A stretch of 64,000 nt of DNA. Origin: Pelobates cultripes (lineage: Eukaryota; Chordata; Amphibia; Anura; Pelobatidae). Below the pieces are notes generated by a model that did not search any database, was not told the DNA's origin, and saw only the letters and a list, made by a program, of their open reading frames with translations. The position numbers and the translations under genes were made by a program. Below, in pieces: positions 11,273 to 24,221 of the stretch (the stretch's first letter is position 1; each line of letters opens with the position of its first letter). The DNA lies in assembly GCA_933207985.1 (NCBI GenBank), contig OW240920.1:132869414-132933413 (forward strand). Reading direction: 5' to 3'.

Positions 11273-11835
11273 AAACAAAAACCTACTCACCAATCCCTCT
11301 TCCTTACCTTGATCCTTAAGGCATGAGAGGGTGCTGGGGAGGAATTATTTTCCCTGGTGGTCCAGTGGAAGAAGTATCTGGTCTACACCCCTTGACAGAT
11401 GTAGACCATGTGCACAGGGCCTGGGCTGTGCATCAGTGAGCAGGCTGGTGAGAGAGATCTTTGATCTCCCCACCGTACAGAGCTCCCTCTATGGTAGGGA
11501 GGTCAGGCAGCACCAGCCCGATGGCCAGTCCGGACCTGGGTTCAGTTAAGTATAAAACTCACCTTATTCAATGCTTTCCTATGGGGAAAATCTGATGCTG
11601 GAGGTCCGTGAGGACGTCCAGCGTCAGATCACAGACCAAAAGTCCATTACGAATCCGGAAGCGCCCCAGTGGCCATCTGTTAGACAGCCACAGAGGGTAG
11701 ACTTAGAGCTGCAATGTAAACATTCTCTGGAACAGCAATGTTTTACATTGCAGCACTAACTGCAAAATTGACACAGCACCCAGACCACTTCAATTAGCTG
11801 AAGTGGTCTGGGTGCTTTCATTGTCCTTTTAAAGA
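11273..11835. mobile_element. T2-like MITE fragment and adjoining element sequence
   Basis: 11560-11832 contains TTTCCTATGGGGA, the CTGACGCTGGA-type block, CCAGTGGCCATCTGTTAGAC and CACTTCAATTAGCTGAAGTG followed by GTCCTTTTAAAG, as in the MITE at 25057-25566 but reversed. 11354-11370 carries CCCTGGTGGTCCAGTGG, a module also in the elements at 9508, 16285 and 18690. Confidence 0.5.
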
Positions 11836-12064
11836 AACTGAGGGACTAAATAAAAGAGACTGATGAAAACCTCATCATTAATCCATCTTATGTTAGACTT
11901 AAGACTTAAGTCTATTAGCATCATCCTGCACCTCCAAAAAGGAGTCATGATGGTTAAAGGCCAAGAGATCTCACTTCTGAGGCAGGTGTTGAGTCTGTCC
12001 ATGTGTACATAGATACAGGACCCAAAAAAGTATCTTTAATCACGTAACCTTATTATTCATGTTC
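11836..12064. other. No gene seen
   Basis: Short AT-rich stretch with a small palindrome AGACTTAAGACTTAAGTCT near 11895. Confidence 0.4.
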
Positions 12065-12260
12065 TTTGATTATTATTTCCATTTTTAAAGCGCCAATACG
12101 TACTACTGTAAAATGGGTACATAGAGAAGACAAGTAATTTTGACAATAAAAGTCCAGCGTATGGAAAAAAAAAAAAAAATCGGTGATGTAGATAACGATT
12201 AAACAAGCTTACAGTCTAAAGGAAGTGGGCAATAATTATACACAAGAGCAAGTGTAAGTT
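12065..12260 (-). mobile_element. Probable L2-type LINE 3' fragment (old)
   Basis: AAAGCGCCAATACGTACTAC, AAATGGGTACATAGAGAAGA and AAGCTTACAGTCTAAAGG are diverged forms of the L2 3' end seen at 21310-21480 and 54720-54895 (GCGCC.., CAATGGGTGGAC, GAGCTTACATG). Confidence 0.5.
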
Positions 12261-13222
12261 ATCCAGAAGATAGGACAAGGTGTACTAACACTATTCAATA
12301 TACTCGTAATATAACATACAGTAGATAACAGTTGGATTGATTTGAGCAGATTTTCCACATCAGACAGTGAAGTTAGAGTGCTGTAGTGAGAGAAACTGGT
12401 TGGTTAGCATTTGTGCTTCCCTAAGGAAGATTGTGCAATAAATGGCAAAGCTGTTAAGTGTGAGCAGAAAAAGATAATTTTGGAAGCAGAATTCTCTATG
12501 GACTGTTAGAGGGTAATCTGAATATGTGTATTATGAAGGGTCAGTGGGCTGCAGGTTTTAAAAATGTGCCTATGAAAACGTAATTTTATTGCACCTTGTG
12601 TCAGGGGGAAATACATGTTATTTCTTTAAGATGAAAGTAGCAGAATATGGTTATTGATTGGATGTGGAGAAAGAAGAAAGGACCAAAAGAATGCAGCGGT
12701 AATGAAGCTGTGGATGGTAGCACCAATTACCTGAAGGGTGGTCAAGAGATCAGGATTAAGGAGAAAAAAGTTATCCAAAGAGTTGTTGTTCCAGGAACTC
12801 ATCTGACTGGGTGAAATTTTTTAATTTCATTGTTTTCTTCATAATTCCACAGGACAAAAGAAGATTTGAAGAAACACCATGTAGTTCAATAGTTCTGCAT
12901 AATTAGAGACACTACTTCCCATTGCTACGGTGGAAAACTGCAATCTGGATAATTGGATAAAGCCATTCGGAGACTGTTACTTGCCATGATAAATCACTTG
13001 ACGCTGATGACTCGTGACTTGTGACTCAGATGTCGCACTTTCTGGATATGAATTTTGACCTAGGCAAACAAACAGCTGTCTGGATTTTTCAAGGTGGCAC
13101 AATTAATTGCACCCTCTGCTCAGTAAAGAACCATCTCCTTAAATATAGTAAGCAAAAAAAGATTGTGAGGCAGGTGACTGCAGAACCTGTAAAAGTTAGA
13201 ATATGTTCCACTACTGCTACCT
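12261..13222. other. No gene called
   Basis: AT-rich. An acceptor-like ATAATTCCACAG at 12842-12853 is followed by 17 open codons (DKRRFEETPC...) and TAG in phase 0. It could be an alternative last exon of the 2458-8018 gene but support is too thin to call. Confidence 0.3.
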
Positions 13223-13302
13223 TTAACCCCTTAAGGACACATGATGGAAAAATTCCACCATGATTCCCTTTTATTCCAGAAGTTGTGTCCTTAAGGGGTT
13301 AA
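13223..13302. mobile_element. 80-bp palindromic TTAA-flanked MITE, copy 1
   Basis: TTAACCCCTTAAGGACACAT ... ATGTGTCC-type complement ending CCTTAAGGGGTTAA, with an interior ATTCCCTTTTATTCCAGAAG. TTAA at both ends and CCC-type termini suggest piggyBac-like mobilisation (inference). Other copies: 28799-28938 and 35309-35388. Confidence 0.75.
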
Positions 13303-13423
13303 AACACAGCAGTGTTTGTATCATCCAGTACAACAAAGAGACCAAAGAACAAGAGAAATTAAGCTATATGTGCAAAGAGTCACTAGTGTTGCCCAAAGTT
13401 TATTCAAAGAAACAAATGCATAT

Positions 13424-13695
13424 TACATAGTTACATAGTTAGATAGATGAAAATAGACCTGTGTCCACCAAGTTCAGCCTTCCTCACATATGTTTTTGCT
13501 GTTGATCCAAAAGAAGGCAAAAACCTAGTCTGAAGCACTTTTCATTTTGCAACAAACTAGGACAAAATTTCTTCTTGACCCCAAAATGGCAGTCAGATAT
13601 CTCCTTGTATCAAGCAGCTATTACCCCACTAATTAGAAATTATATCCCTGTATGTTATGTTTTTGCAAATATTTATCCAATTGCTGTTTATTACC
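13424..13695 (-). mobile_element. Rex1/CR1-type LINE 3' fragment
   Basis: Begins TTACATAGTTACATAGTTAG, then GTTCAGCCTTCCTCACATAT and GTTGATCCAAAAGAAGGCAA, matching the 3' ends of the copies at 4916-5436 and 47590. Non-coding 3' UTR fragment, minus orientation. Confidence 0.75.
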
Positions 13696-13988
13696 TATAG
13701 TGTTTTTAGGCACATGGCCTTTCTCAGTGTGCAATGCCCCCAATGTGTTCAAAGTGACTTACTAGATTAAATAAGACCACCACCTGCCAAAACAACCATT
13801 CCCACACCCACCCTCATGGAGACCCAAGCTTGAAGACTCCACCCCCAAACCGTATATCCAGCAGTACACTGCCACGTGCAAGGATAATATGCTTTAAAGA
13901 TTGACATAGCTAAGAAGTAAGTGATCATGCACAACAATGTGATATGTTTGGCAAAGGTGGGAGGCTTTCAGAAAATAGTTTGTTTGCT

Positions 13989-14550
13989 TTAAAGGAGCAC
14001 TATAGGGTTAGGAACACAAATGTATATTTCTGACCCTATAGTGTTAAAACCACCATCTAGCCCCGCTGGCCATCTCTTGCCTCCCTAAATATAGTAAAAT
14101 CTTACTTGTATTCAAGCCTGAAGCTGCTGGCTCTGCCCCTGTTTGCCTTCGGAATAGCTGTCTGCTGACATCATCATAAGTGTTCTGAGCCAATCACAAT
14201 GCTTCCCCATAGGATTGGCTGAGACTGTGAAGGAGGCAGATCAGGGGCAGAACCACTACAAGTCAAACACAGCCCTGGCCAATCAGCATCTCCTCATTGA
14301 ACTGAATCAATGAATCTCTTTGAGGAAAGTTCAGTTTCTGCATGCAGAGGGAGGAGATGCTGATATGTTGTGATGCACACTAGGCAAGACTGAGATAGGG
14401 TGCAGCTCTAGTAGCCATCTGAGGAGTAGCCAGTGAAGTTATCCCTAGGCTGTAATGTAAACACTGCAAAAAGCCTGAAGGTTATGATTTTACTCACCAG
14501 AACAAATGCAATAAGCTGTAGTTGTTCTGGTGACTATAGTGTACCTTTAA
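13989..14550. mobile_element. T2-like MITE with TTAAAGG termini
   Basis: Left TTAAAGGAGCACTATAGGGT, right (reverse complement) TTAAAGGTACACTATAGTCA, 562 bp. Termini fit TTAAAGGRR, the rule I know for Xenopus T2 MITEs. No coding content. Confidence 0.65.
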
Positions 14551-15580
14551 TTATTTTGCTGCTAAGACAGTACTTGTGCCATGCTAGGCACTACCTAGAT
14601 CGACAAAGAAAATCCAGTCCTTTCTACACCCTGCTACTACAAACCATTTGGTTCATAAAACTGTGATCAAGACCATGTATAACCTTATGGCAGCTGTGGT
14701 ATAAATATTATCAGTTTATAGAGAACTTACTATCTGATGAATAGAACATTTCCAGGAAATTATGTATCCCATGAACTCTCCTGAAATTAGAGTTTGTTGG
14801 AGCCTTTTCCTAGTGATAGAGGGCTCTCCCTAAAGAGGCAGTCATTATAATCAAATCTATAGAAAGAACATTAGACAAATGACCAAGTTCTACTCTTCTA
14901 ATGTTCCTCTGATTTTCTGGACAAAGATGACTACTTTCAATCGAAGCTCTCTCTCTCTGTCTCTGTAACATTGTTGAGCTGTAATATCTGTTACGTTTTT
15001 ACATGTTTATTGATGTCTGCATTAGGAGTAGAATAAATGTATGAATTTTTTTATAAGGGATGTCAGATTAGATTTTAATATTTTTGGGTGACAATAATAT
15101 ATTACGGCGAGCCATTAATACAAGAAAGTTGTGTTATTAAGTGCCAGTGAATGTAACAAGGTTTATTTATAAAATGCCAATATCCATTGAAATCTGCACT
15201 TTTTGTAAAATTAAAGATAGGCAACACTCCATTCACGCATAAAGCATTTCAACAAGCTAAAGTACTTTAAGGGTCAGGAGTGTCCCTTTAACAATGAGTG
15301 GAATGAGAAGCATACAGCACCTTTACTTTGTTCTTCCTTGGGCAAGGGCAACCCCTTCTTATTGTAGTCTGTGTATATTTTTATTTGTTATATAGTGCTC
15401 ACTAAGAATGCAGCTTCAAAATGGATGCTGTCCTGGAGGTGGGAAGGTCTGGGAGGGAGGGCCTGCTGCTGATTGGCTGGAATGTGTCTGCTGACTGTGA
15501 GGTACGGGGTCAAAGTTTACTCAATGATGAGTTCGTGGTGAACCGTTTGCGAACCGTTCGGGACATCACCAGGAATACAA
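14551..15580. other. No gene seen
   Basis: AT-rich non-coding. A lone MITE-like end (GGAGTGTCCCTTTAAC) is at about 15278-15294. Confidence 0.45.
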
Positions 15581-15584
15581 AGCT

Positions 15585-15928
15585 GTATTCTGAGCACTAT
15601 AGCTCCCTCTGCCTCCCTCCTCCCTCGCACCCCATTGCCCCAGATTAAAAATCCTTTATTACTTACCTGATCTCAGCATTGGGTGGCTCATTAGACCTCC
15701 CCATAAGAAAGCATTAAATCAATGTTTTTGCTATGTGAAAATAGCCGACGCTGGATGTCCTCTGGCAGACGGCCACTGGAGGCAGATTCAGTGCTGCAAT
15801 GTAAACATTGCTATTTCTCTGGAACTGCAATATTTTACATTGTAGCACTAACTGCAATAGTGACCCTGTACCCGGACCACTTCAATTAGTTGAAGTGGTC
15901 TGGGTGCCTATAGTGTCCCTATTAAGGA
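15585..15928. mobile_element. T2-like MITE fragment
   Basis: Contains CACTTCAATTAGTTGAAGTG and CTGGGTGCCTATAGTGTCCC near its right end and the shared CTGGATGTCCTCTGGCAGAC region, in the same order as the reversed copy at 11560-11832. Confidence 0.5.
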
Positions 15929-16021
15929 TACTTATAAATGAGGTGTCCACCTAGGTACTACAAGCATTAAGAAACTGCTAGTTTTCAGTTGATTACTTTG
16001 TAAAAGATAATCATACAACAT

Positions 16022-16853
16022 ACAGTATATACTCGAGTATAACTCTAGTTTTGCAGCACATTTTTTGTGCCTAAAAACCCCCACTCGACTTATACTCGAG
16101 TCACTGTCTGTATTATGGCAACTTAGAGAGCCGCGGCCGTCAGAGCCATGGCAACGATCCACACGGCAACCAGACCGCGAGACTTACAGTGGAGCTGACC
16201 GGAACGGAGGAGAAGGGAGCTGACAGGAGCTGCAGGAAAGGTAAGTAAATGCTTCCTGCTGGGCCCCCTACTTCACAGCCCATGCCACTGGACCACCAGG
16301 GATTAAGATAGCCCCCCTCCCTGACCGGTTAACAAGCAGGGAGGGGGTGACAAAAAAATAATAAAAAAATAAAAATATTAAAATAAAAAAAATTTAAAAT
16401 AAAAATGCCCTCCCCCCACCCAGTTCACACACACTACACAAACACACACTCTGCATTATATACACACTCTGCATTATATACACAGAGTGTGTGTATATAA
16501 TGCAGAGTGTGTGTTTGTATGAGTGTGTGTGTGTGTATATAATGCAGTGTGTGTTTGTATGAGTGTGTGTGTATATAATGCAGTGTGTGTGTTTGTATGA
16601 GTGTGTGTGTTTGTATAAGTGTGTGTGTATATAATGCAGTGTGTGTGTTTGTATAAGTGTGTGTGTATATAATGCAGAGTGTGTGTTTGTATAAGTGTGT
16701 GTGTGTATAATTATAAAAATCACAGAATTTCATAGCCCCAAGTTTTACCCTCGACTTATCCACGAGGCAATAGCATATTTCACAATTGTTGGTCACAAAA
16801 CTGCACTCGACTTATACATAAGATCGACTTATAGACGAGTATATACGGTACAC
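16022..16853. mobile_element. TIR element with TATACTCGAGTATAA termini
   Basis: Left CAGTATATACTCGAGTATAA, right (reverse complement) ACCGTATATACTCGTCTATA; second inner motifs CTCGACTTATACTCGAGTC and CCTCGACTTATCCACGAGG. The interior shares GAGCTGCAGGAAAGGTAAGT and CCACTGGACCACCAGGGA with neighbouring elements, and contains a TG/ATATAATGCA tandem array. No transposase. Confidence 0.75.
16432..16715. repeat. GTGTGTATATAATGCA minisatellite
   Basis: Unit about 36-50 bp of TGTGTGTATATAATGCAGTG with TGTTTGTATGAG spacers, about 7 copies, inverted at the left edge (ATTATATACACACTCTGC). It creates His/Thr/Tyr-rich minus-strand frames that are not genes. Confidence 0.8.
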
Positions 16854-17870
16854 ACCCGCAAATGCAGGTCATGTCTTCGATTCCGATATCATGAATTGTA
16901 ACATCATTGTACTACCATGGATATTATTCTAAATAAAAAAGAAATAAAAAAAATATGAAAACAATAAAATAACTGTTTTGTGTGTCTGTTGTAATCTGGC
17001 AAGGACCAGTATCTGTGATAGAACCCTTGGTAATTATATTACTGAGTGCGTAGAGTAGGGTTACAGAAATGGTCAATGCTGAGCTGAAATTAGAGACACT
17101 CCGAGCTAAATGTTTGAGAGAATTACATTTGGTTTGTATTACTGTTGATACTTGATAACACTCTGTCTATCCACTGCTCTGGAAACGTCAGTCTTCCCCC
17201 TAAGAATATGGTGGGTTTTTTTTTTTCCTTTTACAGAAAAATTCCTTCCTCTTCTATTCAGAGGAGGAGCATTTCCAATATGTTTTGTAGATTCTCATTT
17301 GGAGTCCATCTTTGCCACTCTTTTTCACACTCCCGCTGCATTCCGTGTTCTGCCTAATATGATTTTTCAAAACAGAAACAACTGCAGAGATATGAGGAAA
17401 TGAGAGATTAAAATAAAAAAGGTAACATCTGTAGTTGCTAGTTAAGATCAGAATAATGCAGGTTCCATGTTGAGTCAGGGTTGGCAGTATGCAGAGAAAT
17501 TCACACTCAATAGAGGATTAATCTTTAGTTAAGATATAGAGTGCACCTTGTCTCAATGTATCAGCAGGATAATGAGAAGAGAGAGAAACACTTAAGAACA
17601 ATGGGGTCCGAAACAGAAAGCGAGTGGTCTTTAAATTATCCAAGTCCATGCTGGGTAATCCATATCCATGAGGTATCTAAATCATCAAAGGTAAACCAAG
17701 GTCAATTATAAGGAGGCAGAAAGTAGTTTTTATTTAACATAATTTGGAGTAAGATTTATTCAAATTAAGAGGTTGCATAGTTACAAGATTAGTAAACAAT
17801 GAGGTTTAACCTAGGAAGGGTTTTAAACCCTCAATAGAGGGAATGAGGAGCATGTCCATACACTAGTCAA
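16854..17870. other. No gene seen
   Basis: AT-rich. ORFs at 17145-17403 follow a T-tract/CAG and look like chance frames. Confidence 0.4.
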
Positions 17871-17871
17871 G

Positions 17872-18475
17872 GTTCTCTTGAAGTGGATCTGTCATGCCCC
17901 AAACTACTTGTGCTCTTTCGGAAGAGCATGGACTGCTATCTCTACATTGTGCTAGCAGATTTGCTAGCAAATGTACATAGTGCGAGTAAAACCTGCTTAA
18001 AACCAGATAGGCTTATACCGATGATTTGACTGACAAGGGAGATCAGAGAGACTTCCAATAGGAGTTCCTTCTGCTCTCCCAAGCATAGCAACCACAGCAC
18101 ATGCACTGTGGTTGCCATGGGAACCCCCTGCTCAATGCTGCTAGCACTGGCTAGGGAGTATAGGAATGAGGTGACTGACCTCACTCCATTCAGACTCCGA
18201 CATGCTGGCAATGAAGCAAGCTTGTTGGCATCACTAATGAGGTTTTCCCAAGCAAGCCAAATAAAAGACCAGAGAAGGAGCAGGGAGCAGAGCGGTGGTG
18301 GGTGTTACACAAAGAGTAATACACACAAGGATCTGTAGATGGCACAACTGGAATGGAGGTAAGTATATTTTAAGATTGGATACATCATGTATTTTGTGAT
18401 ATATGATGCATTCAATGTATTTGGGCGATTTAAAGGAAGTTGTTATTTTATAACAGGTTTACTTTAAAGTGATGG
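17872..18475. mobile_element. Possible MITE (weak inverted ends)
   Basis: Left GAAGTGGATCTGTCATG and right reverse complement AAAGTAAACCTGTTATA are similar; the interior is GC-moderate unlike its flanks. No target duplication verified. Confidence 0.3.
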
Positions 18476-18624
18476 AAATCATGCCTGTTCCTGTCATAGT
18501 GTGAGTAAGGCGAGTATTAAATTTTATTCCATAATATCAACTATACTAGGTCATTTTCCTGATGGTCAATGCACGTAGGCATTAAAGACCCTATGGCCAG
18601 GTAACTGATTCTTATCACGATCAT

Positions 18625-19121
18625 ACAATGCATGAGCTGCAGGAAAGGTAAGTAACAGCTCGCTGCCAGCCCCCCTCCTACACAGCCCATCCACTGGACC
18701 ACCCCTGCTAACAAGCAGGGAGGGGGGACGAAAATAAATAAATATTTAAATAATATTAAAATTTTAAAAAAAATAATAATATAAATTAAATAATAATACT
18801 AATAATATTTTAAAAAAAATAATAAAAATGCCCACCCCCCACCAAGGCTCTGCATCACATACACACACTGCATTCATACACACACACTGCACTCATACAC
18901 ACACACACACACTGCATTCATTACAACACACACTGTAAATAAATATTCAATTAATATAATTTTTGGAGGATCTAAATTTTATTTAGAAATTTACCAGTAG
19001 CTGCTGCATTTCCCACCCTAGTCTTATACTCGAGTCAATAAGTTTTCCCATTTTGGGGGGGTAAAATTAGGGGTCTCGACTTATATTTGGGTCGACTTAT
19101 ACTTGAGTATATACGGTACCT
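18625..19121. mobile_element. Truncated relative of the 16022-16853 TIR element
   Basis: Shares GAGCTGCAGGAAAGGTAAGT and the CCACTGGACCACC module, AACAAGCAGGGAGGGG, an A/T-rich run and an ACACACACTGCATTCAT array. It ends CTTATACTTGAGTATATACG. The left terminal repeat is absent. Confidence 0.65.
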
Positions 19122-19614
19122 TCTCTCTCTCATATTATTCACTGGCCAAGGTATTTCCTTTTCCTGCTGCTTAGAGGTAGTTAGAATCTGCACAGGTCAG
19201 GTGCCCTCTAAGGCACAGCATAGAACACTTGCTACAGCAGCTTTAATATTGTATTCTGCTACGTATATACAAATCTGTTAACTCTCTGTCAGAGTTTCCT
19301 ATCATCACTCTATGGCTTCAGACCCAGAACACTGCATAGTTAAAGGTGCACTTTAGCACTTTCACACAGTTTATCTTATCAATACATTGTAGCTCACAGA
19401 GACCACTCTCCAGGTTATCTCTAATAGAAAGTCTGATACATTCACTACCAGATTTACAAATGTACACATTGCTCTGTGTCTGAACTGATAGCTACCGTGT
19501 TTCTCAGAAAATAAGACCGGTCTTATATTAATTATATTCACAAAAAACACACTAGGGCTTATTTTCAGGGTAGGGCTTAGAGCCAGTCTGTCAGCCGGTG
19601 TCCGCGCTGTGTAA

Positions 19615-20275
19615 CCCCCCCCAGAGACCCTCATCTCCCCCTCCCTGTAATATTCTCCCCTCCCTCCCTGTAATACTCTCCCCCCTCCCTCCCTGTAATA
19701 TTATCCCCCTCCCTCCCTGTAATACTCTCCCCTCCCTCATGTCTCTCCCCTCCCTCCTCAATATTCTCCCCCTCCCTCCCTGTAATACTCTCCCCCTCCC
19801 TCACAGTAATATTACCCTCCCTGTAATATTATCCCTCCCTTCCCTCCCTGTAATATTATCCCTCCCTTCCCTCCCTGTAATATTATCCCTCCCTCCCTGT
19901 AATATTCTCCACCCCCTCCCTGTAAACTCTCCCCCCTCCTCCTCCCTGTAATGCTCTCCCCCTCCCACTCCCTCAATACTCTCCCTCCTCCTGTAATACT
20001 CTTCCCCCTCCTCCTGTAATACTCTCTCCTCCTCCTGTAATGCTCTCCCCCTCCTGTCTCTCCCCTCCCTCCTGTAATATTCTCCCCCTCCCTCCTGTAA
20101 TATTCTCCCCCATCCCTCCCTGTAATATTCTCCCCCCCTCTCCCCCCTCCCTCCCTGTAATATTCTCCCCCCCTCCCTGTAATACTCTCCCCCCTCACTC
20201 CCTCCCTGTAATATTCTCCCCCCCTCCCTGTAATACTCCCCCCCCTCCCCCCTCCAATCTTCTCCTCACCTGCTC
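19615..20275. repeat. CTCCCTCCCTGTAATATT minisatellite
   Basis: About 28 copies of a 20-25-bp unit, CTCCCTCCCTGTAATATTCT with CCCCC spacers, strongly strand-asymmetric (C/T rich on +). Long frames here are artefacts. Confidence 0.9.
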
Positions 20276-20281
20276 TTCCCT

Positions 20282-20404
20282 GTAGCGTGGCCGAGCTCCT
20301 CTCCGGTCTGCGACCCGGCCGGACTGACAGGAAGTGCACACCCAGTGTGCACTTCCTGTCAGTCCGGCCGGGTCGCGGACCGGAGAGGAGCTCGGCCACG
20401 CTAC
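20282..20404. repeat. Near-perfect 59-bp-arm palindrome
   Basis: Arms 20282-20340 and 20346-20404: GTAGCGTGGCCGAGCTCCTC through AGTGCACAC and its complement, about one mismatch and a 5-nt centre. Related, less perfect forms at 6080-6215 and 1058-1130. Confidence 0.9.
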
Positions 20405-20607
20405 AGGGAAGGGGAGGTGAGGCAGTGCGGCAGCCGTCTGAGCGCTCTCTATAGAGCGCTCAGTCGGCTGTGGCATTTAAAGGGCGGACAGCCGCCGGCC
20501 CTGCCTAGGTCTTATTTTCGGGGTAGGATTTATATTGCAGCCCACCCCGATAATCCAGCTAGGGCTTATTTTCGGGGTAGGGTGTATTTTCGGGAAAACA
20601 GGGTAGC

Positions 20608-21304
20608 ATCTTGGTGATAGATAACGGTAACTTTGTTCTAATGCTGTTAACTAATACTGCACAGCATCTTGGGCAGCATTTTTCATTTCTGATTCGTTAC
20701 CAAACATTATACATACCGGTATTTGTATATACTTTTTTTTGGTTTATTGTCTGATCATATCAGACATTATGATCAGTGGAATCAGTATTTGATTACTTAG
20801 ACGGGCAAGGATCAAAAAAAAAAAAGAAAAAAAAGAAAATGCCTTACTAAACACCGTAAATGAACTGATTACCCCGGATTCCTGATTTTTGCTAATTTAG
20901 AGATGCAATAAACAATGTTGTTCAAAAATATGTATGTTTATTAGACGTGTGCATTTGGATTCAAAGGAATCAAATTTAATCAGAATTTCAGAAATTGGAA
21001 TTTCTAATTTGATATCATCTGAAATGACTGTAAACAAAAGATTCCAGAATTAATTGATCTGAAAACTTCTGGATCCATTGAGAGGAGGAATTCAAGGTTC
21101 TGGAGACTGTGGAGTCCTGGTTCCCTACGGCTTCCCCCAGCATTTAGTACACTGAAAAGGCTGCGGTGCTGTAGAAAGGTCCTGTTACTTTTAAATACCC
21201 AAACCCCAGCAAAATAATATTTATTTGGTTAGATTTTGCATTTGGAAAATGTTCTGTGGATCCTCATAATTTCAGCTGACATGAGAAAGGGGTTTTGATA
21301 GAAA
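20608..21304. other. No gene seen
   Basis: AT-rich, an A-rich tract at 20815-20840; nothing recognised. Confidence 0.45.
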
Positions 21305-22812
<1,508 letters not shown>

Positions 22813-24060
22813 CCATCTGTGGCCCTTCAGAGTTGAAGGTGTAATTGCTGGCAAAGTCAACTCATCCAATTTCACATACTTAAGGTGAATACAATATGTC
22901 CTGTTATATTGCTTAATATCTGGACCCCAGGACATATTTGTCAATAAGCTAAATAATAAATGTTTCTGTCAAAGATATTATACAAATATTTTATTCAACA
23001 AAGTAATAATTCATAGTGAATTTCAATCTTAATGTCAAAATAGCTGACTTGAAGTCCTCTTTGGTCCCAGTTCTGCTAATCTGGCCTTAAATTTGAAATT
23101 AATTTTGATTCCCTACAAATTATCATTGTATAAGGTACATTAATTCATTTTAAACAATTTTACAATATTATCAAAGATTTAGTTGATTAATTGATGAATC
23201 ATTATCATTAATGAAAGCTCCTTTAAATAATGTTTTTAATAATCACTCCACATTCATAGATTAAAATTTTATTTAAAAAAAATTTCACTTGAAATTTTAG
23301 CCATTTTATTTTAAATGTATGAAAAGATTTGACATAATTCTATTGATCCAAGAATTTAATAGAAACAATTGCTAATAAGAACATTACATTTATTCAGCTC
23401 TTAAAATGAATTCAAATATTTATTTTCACACTTATATTAATGTATATTATTTACAGTTATTAATTGTGCAATTTGTATTTTGGTTGTATTAAACCTAATT
23501 CATTTTTTTTATTTGTTATTATCAGTTAATAGATAAATATATATATCACTATATTTAGTAACATAGAAAAAAATGTAATTGCTTGTCAAGAATGCCACAA
23601 GACCTAGACAAAGACCTGTAATGGAAATTAATCAAATGGTTTTTCTCCATAATTTTTTTTATTTTAAATGGCTGATTTAGACATAATTAAGCAATTAAAA
23701 ATAAGTGGCAATTATCTTTTTTTTAATCTCTGAGATTTTGAAGTCTAAATGCTAATCCTCAACAGAAATAAATTATGTAGGACCTGCATTTTTATAACTG
23801 ATATCTTATCTTTTGCCACTGAATCTTTTCAGTGAATGGTTAATTAGGTGGTGTTTTGAATATTCTCCATTTTACAGTGGTGTTTTCTGAACTTTAAAAC
23901 TCCTGATCTTTCAAGAACTGTGTTATTTGTACAAGAAGATGTATTTACAAAGCTTGACTATCAACATATTTAGAAAAGATAACTGGCTGATGCAGTCAGA
24001 GGAGGAAACCTAGTCATGTGGGGGTGGCAGTTGTCACGGGTGGCGGTCCTGAGCCCAATT
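22813..24060. other. No gene seen
   Basis: Strongly AT-rich, no recognised element. Confidence 0.5.
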
Positions 24061-24073
24061 GGTCTTTCAGCCA

Positions 24074-24187
24074 AATTTACTAATACTAAGTAAAAATTAC
24101 TTAGTATTAGTAAATTGTGCCCCTACTCGCTATACCGCGAGTAGGTGCATGTCTATTAAACAGTGAGCAGCCAGTGGCTGCTCACTG
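24074..24187. repeat. Three consecutive perfect palindromes
   Basis: Palindrome 1, 24074-24116: AATTTACTAATACTAAGTAA, 3-nt loop, complement. Palindrome 2, 24122-24145: CCTACTCGC, 6-nt loop, GCGAGTAGG. Palindrome 3, 24161-24187: CAGTGAGCAGCCA, 1-nt centre, TGGCTGCTCACTG. All within 114 bp, beside a G/C-rich tandem array. Confidence 0.9.
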
Positions 24188-24221
24188 TGAAAAATGTTTT
24201 TTTTTTTTTAAATAAATGGGT

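Larger units (their letters stand above)
19495..20607. mobile_element. TIR element with AAAATAAGACC termini
   Basis: Left TACCGTGTTTCTCAGAAAAT AAGACC; right reverse complement TACCCTGTTTTCCCGAAAAT; inner GGGCTTATTTTCAGGGTAGG is repeated at both ends. The interior holds a pyrimidine-rich minisatellite and a large palindrome. No transposase. Confidence 0.75.

Noticed and set aside
16394..16796. His/Thr/Tyr repeat ORFs
   Set aside because: Translation of the TG/TATA microsatellite-like array.
19598..20399. ORFs in the CTCCCTGTAATATT region (up to 195 codons)
   Set aside because: Tandem-repeat artefacts inside a TIR element.
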